A DNA stretch of 64,000 nucleotides from Pelagomonas calceolata (taxonomy: Eukaryota > Sar > Pelagophyceae > Pelagomonadales > Pelagomonadaceae). A model generated the notes under the pieces. That model ran no database searches. It had not been told where the DNA came from and saw only the letters and a program-made list of their open reading frames with translations. Positions 1 through 11,182 of this stretch are shown here, one piece after another (positions within the stretch are counted from its first letter, which is position 1; each line of letters starts with the position of its first letter). The translations under genes and the position numbers were made by a program. Where the stretch lies: positions 3,906,001 to 3,970,000 of the forward strand of contig CAKKNE010000003.1 in NCBI GenBank assembly GCA_918797485.1. The letters run 5' to 3'.

Positions 1-451
1 CGGCCACGGCGTTCCTACCTCTGGTAAGTGCGTTGCGGACCATGCTCGTGATGTCTCCAATGACGACGGTGTCGCTGTCGAGCCACAGAGCCTTGTCCAC
101 ATTATCGGGTAGTATCTCTCGGAGGTAGAAGCGCGCGTAGTTCAACGCGTGCGCGAGATAGCCCTTCTTGCCGTGCCGCACCGATACGAGCCGGGCGACC
201 CTGCGATCCTCCCAGGGCACGACGCGCCAGTCTTCTTGTGGCAGCGCGCATCGTAGGGCCGCCTGGAAATCATGGACGTCCTTTTGTTGGACGATAACGT
301 GGACCTGGACTTGATTAAGAGCGCCTTCGAACACCGATCGGACGCAGGCCACAACCCCTAGCGCGTGGGAGCCGCTGCCGGCCACCACCACATGAGTTTT
401 GTCGTCTGAGGCGGTGGCTGCCGCGGCCAGCAGCACGAGTGCGAACCGCAT
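1..451 (-). CDS. GT8-family glycosyltransferase, N-terminal part (runs off the window)
   Basis: Reading the minus strand from the ATG at 451 gives an open frame that leaves the window at base 1, so the C-terminus is missing (about 150 codons seen). A short hydrophobic signal (MRFALVLLAAAATA) is followed by a GT-A fold: a beta strand HVVVAG, then LNYARFYLREIL, and then the metal-binding strand KALWLDSDTVVIGDI with the DxD motif. This order is typical of GT8 (glycogenin/galactinol/LARGE-like) enzymes that transfer sugar from a nucleotide-sugar to a retained acceptor. The signal sequence suggests the secretory pathway. Sugar and acceptor cannot be told from this part. Its 5' region faces the gene at 882. 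Confidence 0.75.
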   Translation of the reverse strand, partial: MRFALVLLAAAATASDDKTHVVVAGSGSHALGVVACVRSVFEGALNQVQVHVIVQQKDVHDFQAALRCALPQEDWRVVPWEDRRVARLVSVRHGKKGYLAHALNYARFYLREILPDNVDKALWLDSDTVVIGDITSMVRNALTRGRNAVA

Positions 452-881
452 GGCTGCTCAGGGCTTGGGGCGCATCGCTACGAGTGCGGTGTCCATCGCT
501 GCGGCAGCGTGGTCCGTGCTTGGGGCTGCCTTTTGCCAAGCACAGCTGCATGCAAAAAAGTTTTAGGTTGCGGGTTTGAATCAGCTCGCGCGAGCACTCC
601 GTTTTCGTGCCGTTGAGCGCTTTCAGAGCTGCCACTGACGCATGTCGCGCTAGTATGTCTAAGCTAGTTTGTCCTGGACAAAACGATTGTCTGTTTTGAG
701 CTAGACTGGGCCACCTCGGACAGCCGGCAGGCCGGCGGTCGTCTCATATCGGCTGCGATACCGGTCGCGGCTTGCTGCTCGTCCCGCACGGGCGGTGAGG
801 CAGTGAAACTGTTTTAACAGACGAGTGGGCCCGCAGCAGTAAAAACCGGCGCGCGCAGCGCAGCGCACGCGGCAAACAACC
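452..881. other. Intergenic region between divergent genes
   Basis: There is no convincing coding frame. At 650-667 a degenerate copy of the window-wide palindromic motif is present (CTAGTATGTCTAAGCTAG), and at 669-682 a short palindrome TTTGTCCTGGACAAA lies beside it. Both sit between the divergent starts at 451 and 882 and are probably promoter sequence. Confidence 0.4.
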
Positions 882-3746
882 ATGTCAGGCCTCCGCCGGA
901 AACCGCTTACCCCCAAAAGCCCAAATGTCGCCGCCGCCGCACCGCCCAAGTCGCGCTCGCCCGTGCGCCGGCGCCCCTCGCCACCCTCAAAACAAGCCGG
1001 CGACCCGCTCCAGCTCCAGGCGCGCCTGGCCGCCTCGGAGATGAAGCGCGCGCAGCTCGAGCGCGAGAACGCTCTACTAAAAAACGACGCGGAAAAAAAG
1101 GCGGCGACGATCGCCACGCTGCGCGCCGAGCTCGCGGCGGCGCGGCGCGCGGCCGTCGCCGCCGCGGCGCCGGCGCCGGCCGCCGCGGCAGCGGCGGCGG
1201 CCGCCGTCCGGGCGCCGCCGGTCGCGTCGGTGAGCTCCGACGACTCCGCCGATGTTGTACCACCGCCGCTGCCGCCGCCCGCGGACTTTGCGGCGGGTGC
1301 CCTGAGCGGCCGCGTGAACCCCACGGGCGCGGTCCTCGACGGCCGCCACGCGCCGCGCGCGTCGAGCGCGCTTTACGTGCCCGCCAAGCTCGCGGCGCCC
1401 ACAAAGGCCGCGCCGGCGTCGCCCGACGTCCGCGTGCTCGCCGAGGGCTTCGTGCCCATCGAGGCCGAGGTCGAGGCCGCCGTCGAGCCGCTGCCGCCGC
1501 CGCCCGCGGAGGCGCCGCCGGCCAGGACGCTCCGGCGGTCGCCCCGCGCGCCCACGCCGCCGCCGCCGCCACCGGCCGACGCCGCCGAGGCGCCACCGCC
1601 GCAGAAGGCCAAGCGCGCCACCGCGGCGCCGCCGCCCAAGGCGCCGCGCCGGTCGCCGCGCGCCCCTACACCGCCGCCGGCCGCCGAGGCGCCGCCACCG
1701 CCACCGAAGGTCCAGCAGCGCATCCCCAAGAAGGCGGCGGCGCGGCGGCGGCGCAGCGTGCGCCTCGCGCGGGCCGACGCCGACGAGTCGCCCGCCGCGG
1801 CGGACGAGCCCCCGCCCGCGCCGACGCCGGCGAAGCCGGCGTCGGAGGAACCCACGCCGACGCCTACACCGGCCAAAGCGAAGCCGGCGTCGGCGAGGAA
1901 AGCGCCTGCGGACGCGCCCGCGCCCACGCCGGCCAAAACAACGCCCGCGCCGACGCCCACGCCGGCCAAGTCCGCGAAGAAGAGGGTCGTTATCCGAGCG
2001 AAGTCGCCGGCCAAGCCGCGCACGCCCGCGAAGACGCCCGCGAAGACGCCAACCAAGAAGCCGTCGCCGCGGTCCCTCGTCGCGTCCGCGGCCACGGCCT
2101 GGTCGGCCTCGGCCAAGAAGGCGTCGGCGCACAAGGGCCGGCGGTCGCTCTCGTCGCCGGCGCGGACGCGCGCGCCCACGCCGACGCCGCAGAAGGCGGG
2201 CCGTCGCCGCCGGTCGCGGTCGCCGCCGCCTCCGACACAACAGACGACGCCGGCGAAGCCGACGCCGCGCCGCAGCGCCCGGCGGTCGCGGTCGCCGCCG
2301 CCGCCGACGCCGACGACGGTGGCCACCGACGACTACGCGGGCGTGCTGGCCTGGGACGGGAACGACGACGGCGTGCTGGCCTGGAGCCCGCGATCATCAG
2401 CGTCGCCCTGGTCGAAGCCCGCCAAGACGCCGACGCCGCCCAAGGCCAGCACGCCCCTCTCGAAGCCGCTGTCGGGCCCGCGGCTCTCCGAGGACGACTA
2501 TTATGATGGAGGCGTGCTGGCTTGGGACGGCGACGACGCCGGCGCCGGCGTGCTGGCCTGGAGCCCGCGCGCGTCGCTGGCGTCGCGGCCGCGCGCGTCC
2601 GTGGCGTCGCGCGCGTCGACGGCGGCGCCGGCGTCTCCATCAGTGGCGTCGCCGCGGCCGGCACCTCCGTCAATGACGCGCCCGGGCTTCGCCGCGGCGA
2701 CGGCCGCGGCCCGGGCCTTCGGAGAGGCGTCCGTCGATAAAGCATTGGAGCCCTGGGCGGCCGCGGCGTGCGCCGCCGAGGCGTGCGTCGCGCCACCCGT
2801 AACACAGGGCCGCGTGCGGTTTCGGCGGTGCGACTTCTCCAGCGTGGCGCCGCCCTGCGACGTTGCGAGAGGTTCGGAGCGCGAGACGGAGGCCGCCGTT
2901 ACGGCTCTAGGCAAGGCGGCGGCCGCGGGCGACGCGTTAAGTGCAGCGATACGGACGGCGCCCGACACGATGGACGCCGCGCGCGCGCTGCGGGAGTCCT
3001 TGCGGCGGGTCTCGCATATGAATGGAGAGACGGGCGGCGCCGCGGCCTTCTGGGGCGCCGAGCTCGACGCCATCCTGCGCGATAGGAGAGACGCGTCGCC
3101 CGTCCGTCAAAGATTGGGCGAGCTCTGCGTCTCCGGGCTGCGGTTCCACTTGAGGCGACTCCTCAATCAACCACCAGTCCCGCAGAACCCGGCCACCGAC
3201 GGCGCGATCTACGACTGGTCTCGCTCTAGGGTTCATACTTTCTTGCGGGTCGAGATTTCTGTGAACGGTGAGCCGTCGGAGGGCGCCCTCGCGACGGAAC
3301 TTGCTGGTGCTTTGGTAGATCTGAGCCGCGCGACTCTTGCGAGAGCTGCACCGGAGAGCACGGGTCTCCAGAGAGTCGACGACCTCTCGGCGTTAGCGCG
3401 CGGTGCGTTGGCACATGCCTTCCTCCACACCCTGCTGACGTGGCCTTTTCTGGACGAGGCCGTCGTCGAAGCGGGCGGCTGGGCGCCCGTGGAACGATTG
3501 GCGGCGGTCCTCGTGGTGCATGCTCCGTCCGCGTTCGAGGTCTGGGCGCCGCTCGCGGACGTGAGCTCCTTGCGCGCGCGGTTGAAAGCGGGCCTCGGTC
3601 CCTCGGAAAATGAGAAGCGCGCGGCGCTGCGCGCGTTGCAAGCTCTCGGCCGCGGCGCCGACGCCGTGGTCGCGCGCGAGGCCGTCCGGGCGAACGCGGC
3701 GGCCTTCGCCTACGCGGAGTGCTGCCCGGCCGAGGCGGAGGAGTGA
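882..3746 (+). CDS. Low-complexity, coiled-coil protein with GVLAW repeats (954 aa), function unknown
   Basis: I do not recognise this protein. Residues 1-40 are basic and Pro/Ser-rich. Residues 43-90 form a coiled coil (QLQARLAASEMKRAQLEREN onward). Residues about 90-470 are Pro/Ala/Lys-rich with many TPAK/TPTPAK units like linker-histone tails. Around residues 480-575 a module with two GVLAW cores occurs twice (DDYAGVLAWDGN and DDYYDGGVLAWDG, each followed by GVLAWSPRxS). The last 330 residues are an ordinary alpha-helical globular region. The ATG sits in CAAACAACCATG, a good eukaryotic context. The Lys/Pro tail suggests a nuclear or cytoskeletal protein, but that is inference. The stop is 25 bp from the stop of the convergent MYND gene. 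Confidence 0.7.
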   Translation: MSGLRRKPLTPKSPNVAAAAPPKSRSPVRRRPSPPSKQAGDPLQLQARLAASEMKRAQLERENALLKNDAEKKAATIATLRAELAAARRAAVAAAAPAPAAAAAAAAAVRAPPVASVSSDDSADVVPPPLPPPADFAAGALSGRVNPTGAVLDGRHAPRASSALYVPAKLAAPTKAAPASPDVRVLAEGFVPIEAEVEAAVEPLPPPPAEAPPARTLRRSPRAPTPPPPPPADAAEAPPPQKAKRATAAPPPKAPRRSPRAPTPPPAAEAPPPPPKVQQRIPKKAAARRRRSVRLARADADESPAAADEPPPAPTPAKPASEEPTPTPTPAKAKPASARKAPADAPAPTPAKTTPAPTPTPAKSAKKRVVIRAKSPAKPRTPAKTPAKTPTKKPSPRSLVASAATAWSASAKKASAHKGRRSLSSPARTRAPTPTPQKAGRRRRSRSPPPPTQQTTPAKPTPRRSARRSRSPPPPTPTTVATDDYAGVLAWDGNDDGVLAWSPRSSASPWSKPAKTPTPPKASTPLSKPLSGPRLSEDDYYDGGVLAWDGDDAGAGVLAWSPRASLASRPRASVASRASTAAPASPSVASPRPAPPSMTRPGFAAATAAARAFGEASVDKALEPWAAAACAAEACVAPPVTQGRVRFRRCDFSSVAPPCDVARGSERETEAAVTALGKAAAAGDALSAAIRTAPDTMDAARALRESLRRVSHMNGETGGAAAFWGAELDAILRDRRDASPVRQRLGELCVSGLRFHLRRLLNQPPVPQNPATDGAIYDWSRSRVHTFLRVEISVNGEPSEGALATELAGALVDLSRATLARAAPESTGLQRVDDLSALARGALAHAFLHTLLTWPFLDEAVVEAGGWAPVERLAAVLVVHAPSAFEVWAPLADVSSLRARLKAGLGPSENEKRAALRALQALGRGADAVVAREAVRANAAAFAYAECCPAEAEE

Positions 3747-3770
3747 GTAAGAGAGAGACTCATTATCTTC

Positions 3771-4454
3771 TTAGGTTAAATTCACGCCATCGGGAGTCGG
3801 ATACAACTCGAGGAAATCCTGTCGCAGTTTTTCAATCGTTTTGCCATGCGGGTCCCAGTGCGACCGGCGCTCCTTGGCTTGTTCAAGGAATGTTTTCAAG
3901 CACGGGCCCCGGTGCTCTGGCCAGTGCGCGCGCTGGCACGCCTCGTCGCAGTATCGTCCCTCGCCGCACTCGCCACAAACCAAGAGCCGCGGTTCCGAAA
4001 GATCATATTGCTTTCCGCACCCCGAGCAAATGCGGCGCCGGATGCGCGGCCAATATTTTCGGATGCGAGGCCAGCGCATGGTGGCCTTGATCAACTTAAA
4101 AGCTGTTCGATCAACGCCACTTCGGAGAAAGGTTTTGCTCATATACTCGGCCATGGTTCTCCTGTCGTCGTCGCCGAGCGAAATTGCGTCCACTAAAGCC
4201 AAGTTTGCCCGGAAAAGTTGCGGGTGAGTTTCAGGAGAAAAAGCAACACCACCCTCAGCGGACTCCAGGGCGGCCCAGCATTCCGCCTCGGCGGCCGCGA
4301 TGGCGGCGGCTCGTCGCTCCGGCGACAAGGTCGAGGCAGAGGGAGATGAGTTAAGATTCCGCCTCCCTGTTTCGACGTCTATCGGTATCAGGCCGCGCCG
4401 CGACGCATTTGAGACTGGCAAACCACCTCGCTGTCTCCTAGATTTCTTGCCCAT
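3771..4454 (-). CDS. MYND-type zinc-finger protein (227 aa)
   Basis: A C-terminal MYND finger spans residues 143-185: CSGCG, then LLVCGECG, RYCDEACQRAHW, and H181/C185, giving the full CxxC-CxxC-YCxxxCQ-H-C set of zinc ligands. The N-terminal 140 residues are basic, then helical, with no SET, ankyrin or other recognised domain. MYND fingers usually bind proline-containing partner peptides, so an adaptor role is likely. The gene is divergent from the DUF547 gene, and a promoter-type palindrome lies between them at 4546-4569. Confidence 0.8.
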   Translation of the reverse strand: MGKKSRRQRGGLPVSNASRRGLIPIDVETGRRNLNSSPSASTLSPERRAAAIAAAEAECWAALESAEGGVAFSPETHPQLFRANLALVDAISLGDDDRRTMAEYMSKTFLRSGVDRTAFKLIKATMRWPRIRKYWPRIRRRICSGCGKQYDLSEPRLLVCGECGEGRYCDEACQRAHWPEHRGPCLKTFLEQAKERRSHWDPHGKTIEKLRQDFLELYPTPDGVNLT

Positions 4455-4545
4455 GGCTCAATTTCGAACCAAGGATATTAGCCAGGCGCAGGCTCGAGCC
4501 GGCGTGCGCGTCCAGGAGCCAAAGATGTTGAGTTATGGCACCTCG

Positions 4546-4569
4546 AGCTAGCGGCTTGTAAGACACTAG
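4546..4569 (+). promoter_or_regulatory. Recurrent palindromic promoter motif, copy a
   Basis: AGCTAGCGGCTTGTAAGACA followed by CTAG. It sits between the divergent MYND and DUF547 genes, 78 bp upstream of the ATG at 4648. It is one of eight strong copies in the window, all 5' of genes. Confidence 0.6.
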
Positions 4570-4647
4570 GAAGCCCAAGCTCTCTCTCTCTGCCACCACT
4601 CGTTAAACTCGACTATTCTTCAGACACGTTGCTGAAACGCATCATCA

Positions 4648-6325
4648 ATGGGATCGCTGGACGCAGCCCTGCCAGCACTGCTGCAGCTGGCAGTGCTAGT
4701 GCTTGCAGGCATTGGAGCTCTGGCAGCACTGAATGCCTATGCCAGACCCGCGCGAGACGCCGCGACTGCGTGGGACGACGGCGCCGCGCTCCGCTGCGCC
4801 GTCGACGACACGCCGCTCGTCCCGGACGGCTCGTCGACACGAATCGAAACGTCCCGCCTCGTCGGCGAGGTGCGGTTCGTGCAGCGCCGCGAGGGCACGG
4901 CCCGCTGCGCAGTCGCGCTCGCTGCGCGGCCCACGGCGCCGCTGCCGCCACGGCTCTGGTTCGGCGTTGAGGTGGCCGAGGGCGAGTCCGAGCCGCCGCG
5001 GGCCTTGCGCGCGCTCGCGGGCACGCTCTTGACGCTGGCGCGGCGACTGATGGGCACGGAGGTGCGCTGCGAGCTGAACACGGTGAGGCCGCTCATCGCG
5101 TTCGACGTCGCGAGCGCCGCGACGCGCTTCGAGGCCTGGCCGTGTGCCGCGCCGGCGCCCCTCGACGCCGCCGACGGGGCTCCAGCCGAGGGCCCGGCAC
5201 CCGTCGAGGCCGACCGGGCGCGGGTCCTCGCCGCGGTGAAGGAAGGGCGTCACCTGGCGCTTGCGTGGTACACGACGTATGTCGATTTCGAAAAATGGTC
5301 CTGCGTTGGGCTTCCGGCCTGGCTGGGAGGCGAGGTGCCCATCGCGCGGCTCTGGGGGAATCGGGGGTTGCGCCTCGTGCTTTTTGGGGACGGTCCGGAC
5401 GGCGCGCGGGACTACTGGCTCGAGATAAACGTAGACCGGGCCACGAAGCCGCGGCCGCCGCCGCCGCGCGGCCTCGACGTGCTGAACGCGGCCGCGGGCC
5501 CGCGGTCGCGGTCGCTCTGCGTCGACGTCGCGGCCCTGCCCGGACTTTTGCTCAAACGGCTGCTCGGGGAAGGCCGCGACGACTCCGCTGCGTTAGCGTT
5601 CGTGGATCGAAGCGCCCTGGCCGCGTTGAGCGACGACGAGCGCCTCGCCTTCGCCCTCAACCTGTACCACCTATGCATCGCGGCGGCGCAGCGCTCGGGC
5701 CGCTACGTTATTTGGGGCCGCGACGTTCCCTGGTTCCGGCGCCGGCCGCCGTTCCTGGCGCTGGCGCGACTCGGCGTCCTTTTTCTCGCCGCGACGCCAT
5801 CGACGCGGCGTTTGAACACGGTTCCCCCGCACACAGGCCGACGCCCTGCGGCGCGCGTCCGTCGACGTCGGGGGTGTTTACGTCACGCCGCTCGCGCTCG
5901 AGCACGGCTGGCTGAGGGGGGCAACTCCGCAACGGTCATTCGCGGCGCTCGCGCTCGCCGGTAAGCCGCCGAATCCGCTGGCGCCGTGGGAGCCTCCAGA
6001 CGTCGACGCGTGTCTGGCCCTGGCGCTCCAGTCCGGCGTCGCCGCGTGCGGGCCGGCGGCGGTGCCGGTCTATGCCGCGGCGACGGTGCGCGCCCAACTC
6101 CGGGAAACTGCAAGGCGTGTCTGTATCGCCTTCGCCCCACGCCTACCCCCCGTGTGTCGCTACCACGCGCACGCGTTCGGCGTCGACCGGGCACGCGTCG
6201 CGTTCGCCGTCGCCAGTCTTGCGGGGGGCGGCATCTCGCTAGATGCTCGCCCGGCGCCGTTCTCGTGCGCGCCAGCACTCCTGGAGCTCCTCGACGAAGA
6301 CGGAGGGGAGCGCGTCGTCCGCTAA
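4648..6325 (+). CDS. Membrane-anchored DUF547-domain protein (538 aa, one intron)
   Basis: Coding is join(4648..5775, 5837..6325). An N-terminal hydrophobic anchor (about residues 8-30) is followed by a 300-residue unassigned region. A DUF547 fold begins at LSDDERLAFALNLYHLCIAA (compare LxxxeklAFwiNlYNalv). Exon 2 continues it with VGGVYVTPLALEHGWLRG and DACLALALQSGVAACGPAAV, matching the family's IEHgiLR and DpRvHFALncga.SCP blocks. Splicing out 61 bp joins the domain in frame. Read-through would destroy the second half. DUF547 proteins are widespread in plants and bacteria, with no settled reaction. Confidence 0.75.
5776..5836 (+). other. Introner-type intron in the DUF547 gene
   Basis: A 61-bp intron with donor GTCCTT and acceptor CACACAG. 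It contains the shared core GACGCCATCGACGCGGCG. Its length is 1 mod 3, exactly the shift between the two exon frames. Confidence 0.7.
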
Positions 6326-6577
6326 CTGTTGTTGTGAATTGTACATGAGTCTTAGAGTTGCGTCAGCGGGTGGAGGGCGGCCGCCGGCGTTGGCGGAGTT
6401 GGAGGTTCGTCGAGCCACCCTGGCGGGAAGGGCTCCGACGCCGAGCGGAAGTGTCCCGGCCCCCCGAGCGACGTGACCGTCGAGGCGGACGACGTCGACG
6501 ACGTCGGCCGCGCCCGCGAAACGCCGTCGCCGGCGGGCACCGCGTAAATGGTAGCATACACTAGTCACAACAACGGC

Positions 6578-9500
6578 TTAGTCCACCCCCCGCGCGACGA
6601 GCGCGCCGAACATGCCTCTCTTCGGCTTGACTTTTTTCTTCGAAACTCTTTCAGCATTGGCGGCATACCTTTCTCGCTCCGCCTGCTCGCGGGCCACCTC
6701 CCCGCGACACGCCCGCACCAACCGCACGACGGCCTCCTCGAATTCTCGGTAGGACCAATCCTGGTCGTCGAACTCACCGCTTTGTATGGTACCTTCGTCG
6801 TTGTCGTCAAAAGCTAAACCCGCGTCCGTCGCCGCTCGCGACAACGTACCATAGGAAGCCGCGATGTCCAGCATCGACTGGTACTGCTTGTACAAAGCAG
6901 CATCTTGGGCCCAGCCCTTGGGCTTCGTGCAAAAGCCGAGCTTCTCGACGAGTTCCGGATTGGCGACAAGCGTCTGCAAGAGGGGTTCCGTCGCGCAGAC
7001 GCCGTCGCCCCAGTCCTTGGCGAGCTCGAAGGCCTGGCGGCAGGCCGCGGCCCAGGACGCATTTAAGTGAGCTCTTCTCATGCGTCTCTTGGGATCCACT
7101 TTTTGATACTTGAGGACATCTTTATCAATTTCCTTGATCTCCTCGCGCAGCTTCTCCCTTCTGTTATCGTCGACGGCATGGCGCAGGTTCTGCCTCCTCG
7201 CTCCCGGTATTTCCTTCGCGGCGCCCGCGACGCCCTCAAATAAAGCTTTAGCACCACCTTTCATCGTCGTCTGGAAGACGCCCTTCTTGACGCCCTTCTG
7301 GACGGCGACGCCGAGCTTCGACTGCACCGCGCCGGGGTTCTGCATGTTCTTAATGACCAGTAAAAACTCCTCGAAGTCGATTTCACCTGCGTAGATCAAA
7401 GTTCAACTCGTGCTTCAATTTTTGGTGTGTCGTGGTCGGAGCGAGGTACGGCTCTCTGGATACGGTCGAGGGTATCGCTCGGAGGCCGTGGCCGAGTTTG
7501 GGCCAGAAACATGGCCGCGGTGCCGAGATAGCGAGACGCGCGTGTGTGATGAGTGACTCAGCGGCCTCGAATTTACTTCAAGTTGTATGGCGCGCTCCGT
7601 TGACGCCGTCGACGCGTTGCTGCCTCGCGCCGATGGCGTAGAGACCGACGCCGGTCTCGAAGGCCCGGCGGGACGCCGCTACACACCGTTCCCGTCGACG
7701 TCAATTTCATCCACAATGTCGTCGAGCTCCCGCTGGCCCATGGGCATGCGCATGTTCTTGAACAATACACCTAGCTCTTCGGCATCTAAGTAACCGGAAC
7801 CGTCGGCATCAAGTTCCGCGAAGAGCTCTTGTAACTTGAGCAACGTTTCCTTGTCGAAGCCGGCGGTGGCCGACGACAGCGCCGAGTAGCCCAGGTGCTT
7901 GCGCCAGTTCAATATTATCGACTGAAATTTCAGGCGTAGTGGTCGTGCGACGCGCCACACATTTCTTTCGACAATTTCCAGCTGGTTCAACAGCACGAGG
8001 AGCTCCAACTTCTTCGTCACGAGGACCTTCGACCGACTCGCGACGCCCGCGGACATGCTCTCCGGCAATGCATTAAGTTCCCTCTTCCAGTGCTCTCTGA
8101 CGTGCGCGTTGACGCCTGGTTCGGAACATAACGATAGTAAGGCAAGACAACCTCTCTGAACTAACGAGACAGAAGTAGGGTGCAGGGCCATCGACCACAG
8201 TTCTTTCAACACATCAGGATGCTTCCTTCTACGTGTGGGAGCATTCCGGTACGGCGACGGTTTGGCGAGGCCCTTCTGCTCGGCCAGGGCCATCTCGTGG
8301 AGCATGTCGTCGTCGTGGCCCCCACAAGCGCGCTCGACGAGGGCCTCCCAGCGCCGCGGGTTCATCTCGTTCGGGTCGTCTTTTATTGATGATAACGACC
8401 CTCGTCGCTTCTTGCCGCTCTCATGCTCCTTCCGCCGCGCCTCGCGCATGTCCCAGGCGTCCTTGTCGAAGTCCTTCAAATCAAACGACTTCCCGAGGGC
8501 CTCAAAATGGTCCTCGAGCAGCCCGAGCAGCCGCAGGATCCAGTCCCGCCCCACGTCTCGAGCTAGAGCGTCTTTGTCAGCTTTTGTGGAGGGTGGAAGG
8601 CCAAACGCCGGTCTATCCGGAATGCATTCCATCAATATCGATTCTGTCGCCGTCCGTATGAGGAAGAAGCCCGCGGGGTCGCAGTCGGCCGTCTCGGGCA
8701 CGCCGTGCCGCTCGATCTCTGGCAAAGTGACGCGGCGACATTCCAGGATGTCGCTGCATTCTACCTCGTCATAGGCCTCGGGGACATCCACGGTACCTTC
8801 GGGGAGGCCGTCTCTCAGGTTCTTTCTGACACAGGGGTCCTTGTAGCGCGAGAAGAGGGACTTGTTGGCCCGCGCTTCCATGCGCATGGCCTCCATCAAT
8901 CTCGGATTCGCCCGCATCGCTGTATATTCCTCCTCGTAGTCGTTGTGTTGCGTGCATTTGGCAACATAACCTGTCGACTTCGCTCGAGTTTCCCAGAACA
9001 CCCGTCCCGAGTCGATCTTGATGAGCCGCGGCGCGCCGGCCGCTTCTAGGAGCGAAACTTTGCCCTTCGTGACGGGCGCATCTCTCAAAGCTTCGCACTC
9101 GTCTCGATCAAAGACGCGGACGCGCGTCGACGGCGGCGGCGCGGTCCGCAATCGACGTTTCTCTTCGGCAATTTTCTCGGCTTCCGCGTCCTCCTCTTCT
9201 TCTTTCAATGAATCTAGCACGCTCAACTGGCCCAGATCGGCAGCTTTTTTGATGGCGCGCGCCTGCGTGGAGAACGATGCTGCCCCCGTACACTCACGAC
9301 GACGGCGTCACGGCGACGTGGGACGCCATCGACGCGACCACGCCAAGTTCAACTTCAATCACGACGCTGAGTCAGCGCCTTCGACGCCTCCGCGGACTCT
9401 TTGCCATAAACTACCTCTAAATAATCGGTAGGGCCGAAGTCCGTCTCGGAACACATCTCGATGTCCCGGACGTCTCGCCCGAAGACCAAGCGGTGGCGGG

Positions 9501-10974
9501 CGTGATCCGACACGTACAGTTGTTCGAAACAGCATGCGGCTTGGGCCCGGACTGGTTCCGGCCTCGTCCGAGACGCGCAGGCCGCCGCTAAGGGTGCCGC
9601 GTCGAGGGCTAGCTTCGAACTCCAAGGATCGCCGTCGTCATACGGCGTGCATTCTCCTAGTTTTCTCAGTAACATCAACGCAGCTTCGGTGCCGACTGGA
9701 TTGTAATCCGGCTCCAGACTTCTCAAGATAGCTTTCCGTATTCGATCATCCCGCAGGCAGTCGACATGTTCACTATGAGTTGCGATGCGCGCCAACGTCC
9801 ACAATGCCCCAATCTGCGCATGGGCGACCGTAGAGGGTAGGCCCGGCTTCCTCCGTCTTCCTCCAATCCCATCGAACGCGATCGCCGCCAGCAAGTCACA
9901 CCCCCCATGGTCGACAATCTCCGTGCAATCATCGATATCCGGCGCGACCTGGCCCAGTATGCGTATTGCTGCCGCTCTAGCTAGTGGGAGTTTCGGCACC
10001 CGGAGCATGCCGACGAGCGGCGCCACGCCGCCGTGCAACCCAACGAGTCGAGGATGCCAGATCGAGATAGGTACTAAACAAGCTACTGCCGGTTGGGTGA
10101 GTTCGAGAGGCCCAAAACGTAAGCAAGTTAACAGTGGTGGTATGGCTTGACACTCGCCGAGGCGCTGCGCCGTCTCCGAGCTGACACAGAGATTCCGCAG
10201 CGTCATCAGGACTAAGCTACAAACTTCGACCTCCCTTCTATCCCATTCTTTACCTCTTTTTTTGTCAGGAGATAACGAGGTTGGTGCTTCCTCGCGCTCG
10301 TTGGCCGCCGACTCGTGCCGCACGCAGCTCGATTGGAGCCACTTCACGAGACCTTCCACCAAGCCAGGAGCGAAGCCCAGCACTTTCTGCCGCTCCGTGT
10401 TCGAAGACACGGCCCAGCCGTCGCCGATGATCGAGTCCCACCTCGAACCATCATCAGTATGAACGTCGGGCACAGCTAAAGCTTGGATCAACTCGACGGC
10501 GGCGAACCGCGTCGCGGCCTCATATTGTCTCGACAACAACTCCGTCAGCGCCGCGATCGCTGGTTTTTGGGATTTGCCCAGAACTAAAATATCCCGAACA
10601 TCTTTGGCGGTGGCGCCCGGCACGTCGCCGCACGAACCCCTCACAAACGATTTGAGCGCCCGCAGTTTCCTCAAAACCCGTCGTTCCTCGAACGTCTCCG
10701 GCCGCGGGAACGACATTTCATTTAATATATCTAACATCATGGCTCGCGCGTATTCAGGATTCGACTTGCGGTCCACAGATCTAATAGATTTCGACTGGAC
10801 CGACGACTCCTCTTCATAAACTTCTCGGAGGACTTCCGGCGGTCCCAAGTTGCGATGCTCGGGGCCACCTAGTAAGCCAGCGGCGACGTGCTGCCGCACG
10901 CGTGCGAGCTCCGCCTCCCTCACTTCTTCTTCCGTCAGGAAGTTGGGCTCCATCGGCACGACGGCGGCGTCCAT
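6578..10974 (-). CDS. Armadillo-repeat protein with C-terminal EF-hand pair (about 1326 aa)
   Basis: The predicted exons are 10974..9379, 9262..7687 and 7386..6578. Exon 1 is a helical ARM/HEAT solenoid (blocks such as PLARAAAIRILGQVAPDID and HAQIGALWTLARIATHSEHV). Exon 2 adds another ARM-like stretch, then EF-hand loop DADGSGYLDAEE. The second EF-hand, DVDGNGEIDFEE, is split by the intron at 7387-7686, which firmly links exons 2 and 3. Exon 1 to exon 2 is less certain: exon 2 is open back to a CACGCAG acceptor at 9263, and a GC donor at 9378 or a GT donor at 9414 both restore the frame. These could instead be two genes. A Ca2+-responsive scaffold role is inference. Confidence 0.65.
7387..7686 (-). 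other. 300-bp intron splitting the second EF-hand
   Basis: Donor GTGTGT, acceptor CTACGCAG, length divisible by 3. Splicing rebuilds the EF-hand loop DVDGNGEIDFEE. Inside it lie both a GACGCCGTCGACGCG and a CGCCGATGGCGTAG arm, a degenerate form of the introner hairpin. No clear TSD remains, so it is probably an old copy. Confidence 0.8.
9263..9378 (-). other. Probable introner-type intron in the ARM/EF-hand gene
   Basis: The acceptor is TCCACGCAG, and the core GTCGCGTCGATGGCGTCCC lies inside. A GC donor at 9378 gives a 116-bp, frame-correct intron. A GTAGTT donor at 9414 gives a frame-correct 152-bp alternative. Confidence 0.5.
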
Positions 10975-11158
10975 GGGCCTCGCGTGGGGGCTGCCCTTAC
11001 TACTGAAGCCCTGCGCACGGCTCCTGGGGCTGCCCGCGCGCGCCGACGCTTGCGCCTGGCGCCCGGCGATCAGTGGGCACGCGGGGTTGGCTTTGGCTAG
11101 CCCCTGCCCGGCTGCACGGCGTGCAGTAGCGCACAACGCCGAGCGGCTTGCGTGCTTG

Positions 11159-11182
11159 CTAGTGTCTTACCGGCCGCTAGCT
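11159..11182 (-). promoter_or_regulatory. Recurrent palindromic promoter motif, copy b
   Basis: On the minus strand this reads AGCTAGCGGCCGGTAAGACA then CTAG, 185 bp upstream of the ARM/EF-hand ATG at 10974. Confidence 0.6.

Noticed and set aside
570-595. GGGTTTGAATC resembling a tRNA T-loop
   Set aside because: Flanking bases cannot form the T stem, and no anticodon arm or acceptor stem is present.
1077-2326. Three long minus-strand frames under the Pro/Ala/Lys-rich part of the gene at 882
   Set aside because: They are mirror frames of GCC/CCG-type codons with Gly/Arg-only translations.
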